Assembly: GCA_030637245.1 (NCBI GenBank)
Contig: DAOVVI010000006.1
Coordinates: 1 to 13,154 of the forward strand
Direction of reading: 5' to 3'
Length of the DNA: 13,154 nt
Source: Cyclobacteriaceae bacterium
GTDB lineage: Bacteria > Bacteroidota > Bacteroidia > Cytophagales > Cyclobacteriaceae
Position 1 is the stretch's first letter, and the number at the start of each line of letters is the position of its first letter. A program made the position numbers and the translations under genes. Under the pieces are notes generated by a model, which was not told the DNA's origin, did no database searches, and saw nothing but the letters and a program-made list of their open reading frames with translations. This document shows, in pieces, positions 7,147 through 13,154 of this stretch.

Positions 7147-7434
7147 ATGGAAGAACTTTCAATAAATATAAAAATTGCAGATAGGGAATACCCTATGAAA
7201 GTTGACGCAGAGGATGAGGAGAGGATTAGGCTTGCCGGAAAAAAGATAAATGAAAAAATAAAACTTTATAGAGATCAGTTTGGCATAGATGACAAACAAG
7301 ACTTATTAGCCATGGTGGCTTTTGACAGTCTCTACGAAAAACTCCAAGCTGAAGCCAATTCTACAAGTACCGGTGAATCTGCGGTAGATAAAATAAGTTA
7401 CCTAAACAGACTTATTTCTGAAGTTACAGGCTAG
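7147..7434 (+). CDS. zapA: cell division protein ZapA
   Basis: A 95-residue cytoplasmic FtsZ-associated protein that bundles FtsZ filaments and stabilises the division ring. The N-terminal part (about 1-45: LSINIKIADREYPMKVDAEDEERIRLAGKKINEKI) matches the ZapA globular domain, in which a short beta hairpin is followed by EEE..IR.AA..I. The rest (DKQDLLAMVAFDSLYEKLQAE, then a C-terminal helix) matches its dimerisation coiled coil. Length is typical of the family. It follows the coiled-coil gene by 21 nt and precedes rny by 75 nt; the zapA-rny neighbourhood is familiar from Bacteroidetes. The 75-nt gap is too short for the 6S RNA found after zapA in proteobacteria. Confidence 0.92.
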   Translation: MEELSINIKIADREYPMKVDAEDEERIRLAGKKINEKIKLYRDQFGIDDKQDLLAMVAFDSLYEKLQAEANSTSTGESAVDKISYLNRLISEVTG

Positions 7435-7509
7435 TCCTGCGCATCAGTCGAATCATTTTTACTCTTAAGCTTCAGAACCCACCATTCATTAATTTATAAA
7501 TAGATACGT

Positions 7510-9072
7510 ATGGATACCATAACCTTGCTTGTTGGCGCCCTAGGTGGACTAATAGCCGGAGTAATCATTGGAAGAGTAATTCTGAAAAAAGCATTTTCTT
7601 CTGAAGAACAGAAAATAAAAGAGAAATCAGATATCCTTTTAAAAGAAGCCGAATTACAGGCTGAGACAATTAAAAAAGATAAAATAATAGAAGCCAAGGA
7701 GCAGCTTCTTAAGTTAAAAACAGAATTTGAAGAAGAAGCTAATCGAAAAAAGAATCAGATCATCAACAATGAAAATAGGCTAAGGCAAAAGGAGCAACAT
7801 TTTTCAAAACAGATTGAACAAAATAAGCGTAAAGAGGCTGAATTGGATAGCATGAAAGAAAATCTGACTGCCCAGTTGGAAATAATGAGTAAGAGAAAAT
7901 CTGATTTGGATAAGATAAAGCAAGAGCAGGTAAATGCGCTTGAAAAGATAGCCAACCTATCTGCAGCTGAGGCCGAAGATCAGTTGGTAAAAGCCTTACA
8001 AGATGAAGCTCAAACCAAGGCTTCTTCCTATATCAAGGAGATCATGGAAGAAGCAAAAATGACTGCAACTAAGCAATCAAAGAAAGTGGTTATAGAAACT
8101 ATCCAGCGTACTGCAACAGAAAATGCAATTGAAAACTGTGTTTCGGTGTTCAATATTGAAAGCGATGATGTTAAGGGGAAGATCATAGGAAGAGAAGGAA
8201 GAAATATAAGAGCTCTTGAGGCAGCTACCGGTATAGAAATAATTGTGGACGATACACCTGAGGCTATCATTATTTCCGGATTTGATCCCGTCAGAAGAGA
8301 AATAGCCCGGCTTTCTCTTCATCGACTTGTTACTGATGGCCGTATTCATCCGGCCAGGATTGAAGAAGTAGTAGGGAAAACCAAAAAGAACATTGATGAA
8401 GAGATCATTGAAATTGGGGAAAAAACAATCATCGACTTAGGTATTCACGGTTTGCATCCGGAGTTAATCAAATTAATAGGCCGCATGAGATTCCGGTCTT
8501 CCTACGGACAGAATTTGCTGCAACATTCCAGGGAAGTTGCCAAACTGTGTGCGACGATGGCTGCTGAACTGGGCTTAAATGCTAAGCATGCAAAGCGGGC
8601 CGGCTTACTACACGATATTGGAAAAGTCTGGCATGAAGAGCCTGAAATACCCCATGCATTGTTAGGTATGGATTTGGCTAAGAAGTATAATGAAAATAAG
8701 GAAGTTTGTAATGCCATTGGCGCCCACCATGATGAAATTGAAATGACATCAATGATTTCTCCTATCATTCAAGCTTGCGACGCTATTTCCGGATCCAGAC
8801 CAGGAGCAAGAAGAGAGATCATGGAAAGCTATATGAAACGTCTTAAAGAGCTGGAGGCGTTAGCGCTTGGTTTTGATGGTGTAAATAAATGTTTTGCTAT
8901 TCAGGCCGGCCGTGAACTTCGGGTGATTGTAGATGCTGATTCTGTTACTGATACTAATGCATCGCAACTTTCGTTTGACATTTCTCAAAAGATAGAAAAA
9001 GATATGCAATACCCCGGTCAGATAAAAGTTACGGTAATACGCGAGATGAGATCCGTGTCTTATGCAAAATAA
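7510..9072 (+). CDS. rny: ribonuclease Y
   Basis: A 520-residue membrane-anchored endoribonuclease that starts mRNA decay; length matches the family. Residues 4-25 form the membrane anchor ([20 protein letters not shown]). Residues about 30-190 are a long charged coiled coil. The KH RNA-binding domain follows ([19 protein letters not shown], with GREGRN at 227-232). The HD phosphohydrolase domain has HSREVAKL, the metal-binding pair His368-Asp369 in LLHDIGK, and a second histidine pair in GAHHDEIE. The C-terminal tail ends [17 protein letters not shown], as is usual. The segment after HDIGK reads [14 protein letters not shown], the acidic and proline-containing variant rather than the Bacillus DHEVEGSH form. 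It is last in the pheT operon and ends at a bidirectional terminator shared with sucD. Confidence 0.97.
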   Translation: MDTITLLVGALGGLIAGVIIGRVILKKAFSSEEQKIKEKSDILLKEAELQAETIKKDKIIEAKEQLLKLKTEFEEEANRKKNQIINNENRLRQKEQHFSKQIEQNKRKEAELDSMKENLTAQLEIMSKRKSDLDKIKQEQVNALEKIANLSAAEAEDQLVKALQDEAQTKASSYIKEIMEEAKMTATKQSKKVVIETIQRTATENAIENCVSVFNIESDDVKGKIIGREGRNIRALEAATGIEIIVDDTPEAIIISGFDPVRREIARLSLHRLVTDGRIHPARIEEVVGKTKKNIDEEIIEIGEKTIIDLGIHGLHPELIKLIGRMRFRSSYGQNLLQHSREVAKLCATMAAELGLNAKHAKRAGLLHDIGKVWHEEPEIPHALLGMDLAKKYNENKEVCNAIGAHHDEIEMTSMISPIIQACDAISGSRPGARREIMESYMKRLKELEALALGFDGVNKCFAIQAGRELRVIVDADSVTDTNASQLSFDISQKIEKDMQYPGQIKVTVIREMRSVSYAK

Positions 9073-9090
9073 CCGTTGAAATCCATCAAT

Positions 9091-9119
9091 AAAAAAGGCG
9101 AGTTCAAACTCGCCTTTTT
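9091..9119. terminator. bidirectional intrinsic terminator between rny and sucD
   Basis: GGCGAGT (9097-9103) pairs perfectly with ACTCGCC (9108-9114) around TCAA. AAAAAA flanks it on the left (9091-9096) and TTTTT on the right (9115-9119), so both strands give a G+C-rich hairpin followed by a U tract. It sits between convergent genes, 18 bases after the rny stop codon and 26 before the sucD stop codon. Confidence 0.93.
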
Positions 9120-9145
9120 CAATTATAGGTTTCAGATACTTTTTA

Positions 9146-10024
9146 TTAAGCTTGAACTTTTAATACTTCGGCCATTGTAGATCCTAAATCTGCAGGAGAT
9201 TCTACAACAATAAGGCCACATTCTTTCATAATCTTCATTTTAGCCGCAGCAGTATCATCAGCGCCACCGATAATTGCTCCTGCGTGTCCCATTCTTCTAC
9301 CGGGAGGGGCAGTTTGTCCTGCAACGAAACCTACAACAGGTTTGGTTCCATTTTCTTTGATCCAATAAGCGGCTTCAGATTCCATGCTTCCACCAATTTC
9401 GCCAATCATAATGATCCCCTCTGTCTCCGGGTCTTCCATTAGTAGTTTTACTGCTTCCATTGTTGTGGTTCCAATAATTGGATCTCCACCAATACCAATA
9501 CAGGTAGATTGACCAAGACCGGCTTTTGTTATTTGATCCACAGCCTCATAGGTAAGTGTTCCTGACCTTGAAACAATGCCAATTGTTCCCTTTTTATGGA
9601 TAAATCCAGGCATGATTCCAACTTTGGCCTCTCCGGGCGTAATAACTCCCGGACAATTAGGGCCGACAAGTGTAACATCTTTGTGCTTGACAAGGTCTTT
9701 TACTATCATCATATCGCGAGTAGGAATACCCTCGGTAATGATAATTACCAATTTTATTCCGGCATCAACAGCTTCTAATATTGCATCTGCGGCAAATGAC
9801 GGCGGCACGAAAATGACACTTACATCTGCCCCGCTTTTTTCTACTGCCTCACTTACAGAATTAAATACAGGCTTACCTAAATGACTTTGCCCCCCTTTTC
9901 CCGGAGTTACACCGCCCACAACATTTGTTCCGTAATCAATCATTTGTTGGGCATGAAACGACCCTTCCGAACCAGTAAAACCCTGAATCAATATCTTCGA
10001 ATCCTTATTTACTAATACGCTCAT
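9146..10024 (-). CDS. sucD: succinyl-CoA synthetase (ligase) alpha subunit
   Basis: A 292-residue alpha chain of the TCA-cycle enzyme that interconverts succinyl-CoA and succinate with ATP or GTP formation. The N-terminal CoA-binding Rossmann domain has [19 protein letters not shown] and VTPGKGG (about 14-45). The ligase domain has [34 protein letters not shown] and [10 protein letters not shown]. The phospho-histidine loop is [10 protein letters not shown] with His247, matching the active-site His246 of the E. coli enzyme. Length is typical. sucC, the beta subunit, is not next to it, so the genes are unlinked here. The gene is transcribed alone from a clear promoter about 20 bases upstream and ends at the terminator shared with rny. 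In an anaerobe it could also work in the reductive direction of the cycle (inference). Confidence 0.97.
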   Translation of the reverse strand: MSVLVNKDSKILIQGFTGSEGSFHAQQMIDYGTNVVGGVTPGKGGQSHLGKPVFNSVSEAVEKSGADVSVIFVPPSFAADAILEAVDAGIKLVIIITEGIPTRDMMIVKDLVKHKDVTLVGPNCPGVITPGEAKVGIMPGFIHKKGTIGIVSRSGTLTYEAVDQITKAGLGQSTCIGIGGDPIIGTTTMEAVKLLMEDPETEGIIMIGEIGGSMESEAAYWIKENGTKPVVGFVAGQTAPPGRRMGHAGAIIGGADDTAAAKMKIMKECGLIVVESPADLGSTMAEVLKVQA

Positions 10025-10043
10025 TTATATTTTAGTTTAAAAG

Positions 10044-10074
10044 CAAAAATAAAATAATAATACACTACAGCAAA
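10044..10074 (-). promoter_or_regulatory. Bacteroidetes-type promoter of sucD
   Basis: Read on the minus strand: TTTG (10074-10071), 19 nt, then TATTTTTG (10051-10044). Both elements match the Bacteroidetes sigma-factor consensus (TTTG at -33, TAnnTTTG at -7) with accepted spacing. Predicted transcription start is near 10037, giving a leader of only about a dozen bases before the sucD ATG. Confidence 0.8.
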
Positions 10075-10183
10075 GGTTTTAAACTCCCATTAATAGTTTT
10101 TAACTATTGTTAGAATTGTAATTGTAAAAATGTGGTAATTTCACCATGAAAACACCTGACCTTTTAAAAATAATGATGAAGTA

Positions 10184-10996
10184 ATGACTTTTTTTAGTGA
10201 ATCAACGAGACAAAAGTTACACGAAATAATTTTTGAGGCGGATACTTTCCGGGGAAAGTTTTTTGACCTGCTATTAATTTGCGCAATTCTCACGAGCGTA
10301 TTAGTGGTGATGATGGAAAGTGTACAAAGTATTAACCTGAAATACGGGAATGCCTTTAAGACTATGGAATGGATTTTTACCATTCTTTTTACTCTTGAAT
10401 ATATAGCGAGAATAATAGTGCTCAAAAAGCCGATTTACTATATCAAAAGTTTTTATGGAATAATTGATCTTTTATCTATAATACCAACATACCTAAGCCT
10501 CTTCTTTTTTGGTACGCAGGCGCTCATTGTTTTGAGGATAATGAGATTACTAAGAATATTTAGAGTATTAAAACTTGTTCGTTTTCTCAGTGAAGGCAAC
10601 AAACTGTTTTATGCGTTAAAAGCAAGTCTTCCAAAAATTATTGTATTTCTAGTCAGTGTGGTTTGTGTCATGCTAATTGTTGGTACTTTGATGTACATCA
10701 TTGAGGGCGGTGAAAACGGGTTTGACAGTATTCCAAGAAGTATTTACTGGGCAATTGTTACAATGACTACAGTGGGTTATGGAGATATTGCGCCAACCAC
10801 TGTTGTTGGTCAAACTTTAGCTTCTTTTATCATGATACTCGGATATGGCATTATTGCTGTCCCAACGGGAATTGTTGCTTCACAAATTCACCATGCTAAA
10901 AATAAGGAAATAAGCACTCAGGCATGCCCTTCTTGCAGCAGGGAAGGACATGACGTAGATGCCAAGTATTGCAAATTTTGCGGAGCAAAAATGTAA
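10184..10996 (+). CDS. voltage-gated-type potassium channel with C-terminal zinc ribbon
   Basis: A 270-residue inner-membrane channel subunit, expected to form a tetramer. Six hydrophobic helices are visible. S1 is near 25-45, S2 near 60-80, S3 near 90-110. S4 has a basic residue every third position (Arg118, 121, 124, 127, Lys130, Arg133), the voltage-sensor pattern. S5 is near 150-173, then the pore loop with selectivity filter TTVGYGD (Thr196-Asp201 for TVGYGD), then S6 near 210-232. After S6 the cytoplasmic tail carries a CPSC...CKFCG zinc ribbon with Cys248, 251, 263 and 266, replacing the larger RCK or cyclic-nucleotide domains of many bacterial channels. Physiological role is unknown: membrane potential or K+ control. 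It is divergent from sucD and stands alone. An upstream ATG at 10172 meets a stop after three codons, so 10184 is the start; no good promoter was found. Confidence 0.93.
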   Translation: MTFFSESTRQKLHEIIFEADTFRGKFFDLLLICAILTSVLVVMMESVQSINLKYGNAFKTMEWIFTILFTLEYIARIIVLKKPIYYIKSFYGIIDLLSIIPTYLSLFFFGTQALIVLRIMRLLRIFRVLKLVRFLSEGNKLFYALKASLPKIIVFLVSVVCVMLIVGTLMYIIEGGENGFDSIPRSIYWAIVTMTTVGYGDIAPTTVVGQTLASFIMILGYGIIAVPTGIVASQIHHAKNKEISTQACPSCSREGHDVDAKYCKFCGAKM

Positions 10997-11247
10997 AAAC
11001 TCGTTAGTTACCAATTTCACTTACGGACGCGAATACACTTTCCCCAACTCCCCGATTCATATTCGTTATGTATTGAGATGAAAAATAGCTACAGGAAAGG
11101 AAGTTAAATTAGGGTTATAGCTTATTTTCGCATGAGAGTTAACCATGAATTCTTTATCAGGAACTGATATCGTTTCATCTGCAATATCTTATTTCAAATT
11201 TTTCACTAGAATTAGGGATATTTTATCAATAAAAAAGTGATTCTTAT

Positions 11248-11270
11248 TTATTGTAAAAATTTTTCAATAA
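11248..11270. repeat. AT-rich near-palindrome upstream of hoxF
   Basis: TTATTG (11248-11253) and CAATAA (11265-11270) are inverted, and the sequence between is T, AAAAA, TTTTT. This gives an 11-bp dyad with one extra base (T11254). It lies about 155 bases before the hoxF -33 element. It could be an operator or a chance structure in AT-rich DNA. Confidence 0.4.
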
Positions 11271-11424
11271 TGGGATATAAGCACTATCGACTTCAATTTC
11301 TTTATAATCTTTATGAATTACCTCTCAAAATAGCTTGACGAGGCCCTTTTTACTAATTTTAGCCTGAAAATCATAATAAAACCAACTGGTTGAGTTTTTG
11401 AACTTTTTTAAAAAATTTTCATCA

Positions 11425-11453
11425 TTTGAGGATTTTTTAAGGATATAAATTTG
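11425..11453 (+). promoter_or_regulatory. Bacteroidetes-type promoter of hoxF
   Basis: TTTG (11425-11428), 17 nt, then TAAATTTG (11446-11453): both elements match the consensus and the spacing is at the short end of the accepted range. Predicted start is near 11459, leaving a leader of about 88 nt before the hoxF ATG. Confidence 0.65.
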
Positions 11454-11487
11454 TTAATAATACGAATAAAAGTTTTCATTTTTTGAG

Positions 11488-11502
11488 GGAAAATATTTTT
11501 CC
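11488..11502. repeat. short dyad in the hoxF leader
   Basis: GGAAAA (11488-11493) and TTTTCC (11497-11502) form a perfect 6-bp inverted repeat around TAT. It lies about 30 bases after the predicted transcription start and 44 before the ATG, a possible repressor site or RNA hairpin. Evidence is symmetry only. Confidence 0.35.
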
Positions 11503-11546
11503 GATTATAATAGATTCTTTTTCATTTCAAACCAACTATTGATGCT

Positions 11547-13154
11547 ATGAATAAAACGATTGATGCCATCATCAAAAAGTATAGTGCGGATAAAACCCGG
11601 CTAATGGACATCTTAATAGACACTCAGGATGCTTTTGGTTTCATACAGGAAAATGCAGCAAACCAAATTGCAAACACATTAGACATATCGCGAGTAGATC
11701 TCGAACAAACTATTTCTTTTTACCATTTTTTTTCAACTAAGTCGAGAGGAAAATATACGGTTTACCTCAACGATAGTGCTGTTGCATTCATGCATGGCAG
11801 GAAGGATGTCGCTTTAGCTTTTGAGAAAGAAGCAGGTTGTAAATTCGGACATGTATCTGGCGATGGATTGATCGGACTTTTTAATACTTCCTGCATTGGC
11901 ATGAATGATCAGGAACCGGCAGCAATCATTAACGGTACTGTTTTCACAAGACTGACGCGTTTTAGAGTAAAAGAGATTATTCAGGATATCCGCGATGGTG
12001 TCAAAGTTGAGAATATGTTTCAGGCAAGTTACGGAGATGGGAACAATAGTCTGGAATTAATCAATGCCGTGGTCAATAATCATATTATGAAAAAAGGGCC
12101 GATATTATCTTCGGATTATACTGTAGGAAAGGCTATTAAAAAGATCATTAAATTAAATCCGGAGGATGTTATTGAAGAAGTAAAACTATCCAATATCCGT
12201 GGTCGTGGAGGTGCAGGATTCCCAACAGGATTGAAATGGGATTTTTGCAGAAAATCTCATGGCGATCGCAGATATATATTTTGCAATGCCGATGAAGGAG
12301 AACCCGGAACCTTCAAAGACAGAGTAATCATGACCGAAAGGCCCCGATTACTATTTGAAGGAATGACAGTTGCCGCATATGCCGTAGGCGCCAGCGAAGG
12401 CATCCTTTACCTCAGGTATGAATACAAATATCTTCATAAATTCATGGAAAGTATCCTTGAAGAAATGAGACATAAGCAACTTTTAGGAAAAAATATTGGC
12501 GGTAAAAAAGGATTCGATTTTGATATTAGAATTCAATTTGGCGCCGGAGCTTATGTGTGTGGTGAAGAATCGGCATTGATCGAATCTGCCGAGGGCAAAA
12601 GAGGCGAGCCCAGGGACCGTCCTCCTTTCCCTGTTGAGAAAGGTTATCTTGGGCAGCCGACTATTGTAAACAATGTAGAGACGCTTTGCTCAGTTGTGAA
12701 AGTAGTTTTAAATGGCGGTGAATGGTACAAAGGTTTTGGCACAAGAGAATCTACGGGGACCAAGTTACTGTCTGTTTCCGGTGATTGCAGGTATCCGGGG
12801 GTTTATGAAGTTGAATGGGGATTTGCAGTAAATGATATTCTTGAAATGGTTGGCGCCGAGCAAGTACAGGGAGTGCAGGTGGGAGGTCCTTCAGGAACAT
12901 GTATTGGCCCTAATGATTTTGAAAGAACCCTTGGCTATGAAGACCTGGCTACCGGCGGCTCTATGATCATTATTAATAATAGAAGAGATATTCTCAAGGA
13001 TATTGTTTTAAATTTCACTGATTTCTTTATTGAGGAATCTTGTGGTTCCTGTACTCCTTGCCGTACTCTGCCCATATTGATGAAAAATAAATTGATAAAG
13101 ATCATAGAAGGCAAGGGAGTAATGCAGGATTTAATGGATATTGAAAGATGGAGC
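11547..13154 (+). CDS. hoxF: NAD-reducing [NiFe] hydrogenase diaphorase subunit HoxF (3' end outside window)
   Basis: First 536 residues of a NuoE-NuoF fusion, open to the window edge; known HoxF proteins are about 600, so roughly 60 residues are missing. It is the diaphorase subunit that exchanges electrons between NAD(H) and the hydrogenase through FMN. Residues 1-150 are NuoE-like (RLMDILIDTQDAFGFI, TISFYHFF, GLFNTSCIGMNDQEPA). Of the four expected [2Fe-2S] ligands only Cys116 remains: the others are Asn75, Ala80 and Asn120. This fits HoxF, whose N-terminal cluster is degenerate, and argues against an ordinary complex I NuoE. The NuoF part has RGRGGAGFPTG (218-228), CNADEGEPGTFKDR, GAGAYVCGEESALIES (332-347) and three [4Fe-4S] cysteines (499, 502, 505, ESCGSCTPC); the fourth would lie past the edge. 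It is the first gene after a promoter. The motifs match my memory of the Ralstonia protein closely. A formate-dehydrogenase or bifurcating-hydrogenase relative is less likely. Confidence 0.9.
   Translation, partial: MNKTIDAIIKKYSADKTRLMDILIDTQDAFGFIQENAANQIANTLDISRVDLEQTISFYHFFSTKSRGKYTVYLNDSAVAFMHGRKDVALAFEKEAGCKFGHVSGDGLIGLFNTSCIGMNDQEPAAIINGTVFTRLTRFRVKEIIQDIRDGVKVENMFQASYGDGNNSLELINAVVNNHIMKKGPILSSDYTVGKAIKKIIKLNPEDVIEEVKLSNIRGRGGAGFPTGLKWDFCRKSHGDRRYIFCNADEGEPGTFKDRVIMTERPRLLFEGMTVAAYAVGASEGILYLRYEYKYLHKFMESILEEMRHKQLLGKNIGGKKGFDFDIRIQFGAGAYVCGEESALIESAEGKRGEPRDRPPFPVEKGYLGQPTIVNNVETLCSVVKVVLNGGEWYKGFGTRESTGTKLLSVSGDCRYPGVYEVEWGFAVNDILEMVGAEQVQGVQVGGPSGTCIGPNDFERTLGYEDLATGGSMIIINNRRDILKDIVLNFTDFFIEESCGSCTPCRTLPILMKNKLIKIIEGKGVMQDLMDIERWS

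Larger units (their letters stand above)
10997..11546. other. 550-bp intergenic region upstream of hoxF
   Basis: No convincing gene: the longest frame I noted is 31 codons (11145-11240) with no start signal or recognisable sequence. No clear terminator for the channel gene is visible. The region holds an AT-rich near-palindrome (11248-11270), a good promoter candidate (11425-11453) and a small dyad in the leader (11488-11502). Its length fits a regulated operon promoter, but degraded coding sequence cannot be excluded. Confidence 0.6.

Noticed and set aside
7435..7509. 6S RNA after zapA
   Set aside because: The gap to rny is 75 bases, far shorter than a 6S RNA, and shows no long hairpin.
9576..9884. 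Plus-strand frame inside sucD
   Set aside because: It is antisense to a fully recognised sucD and has no domain of its own.
11145..11240. 31-codon frame in the hoxF upstream region
   Set aside because: Very short, with no ribosome-binding site, neighbour coupling or recognisable sequence.
11335..11361. Second promoter-like pair (TTGACG, then TAATTTTA) upstream of hoxF
   Set aside because: The -7 element lacks the final G, spacing is 16 or less, and the candidate at 11425-11453 matches better.

Overview
The window looks like a piece of a Bacteroidetes (Bacteroidota) chromosome. The DNA is AT-rich, and most starts lack a well-spaced Shine-Dalgarno sequence. Several intergenic regions carry the Bacteroidetes-type promoter (TTTG, 17-19 nt, TAnnTTTG). 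sucD has no adjacent sucC, and pheT has no adjacent pheS. The hydrogenase-type HoxF at the right edge suggests anaerobic or facultative hydrogen metabolism. I see no tRNA, rRNA, CRISPR array, transposase or phage gene.

Layout. (1) 1-3265 is an envelope cluster on the + strand. A disrupted 3' gene end is followed by a rhodanese lipoprotein with two intact catalytic cysteines, a porin-like outer-membrane beta-barrel and an exported tandem-rhodanese sulfurtransferase. It closes with a strong hairpin terminator at 3233-3265; an internal terminator or attenuator sits at 1161-1192. (2) 3440-4060 is an exported DUF1684 protein. (3) 4406-9072 is a housekeeping run in one direction: pheT, a small coiled-coil gene, zapA and rny, ending at a bidirectional terminator (9091-9119). 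(4) sucD converges on rny from the minus strand and has the best promoter in the window (10044-10074). (5) 10184-10996 is a six-helix voltage-gated-type potassium channel with a C-terminal zinc ribbon, divergent from sucD. (6) A 550-bp intergenic region with a good promoter and two small palindromes leads to hoxF (11547 to the window edge), the NuoE-NuoF-type diaphorase subunit of an NAD-coupled [NiFe] hydrogenase.

How the genes work together. The first cluster puts two sulfurtransferases and an outer-membrane channel in the same envelope, which suggests uptake or handling of sulfane-sulfur compounds (inference). The pheT-to-rny block links translation, cell division and RNA turnover. hoxF is probably the start of a hydrogenase operon whose other subunits lie beyond the window. 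The least explained parts are the rhodanese-porin-rhodanese cluster, the coiled-coil gene before zapA, and the zinc ribbon on the channel.
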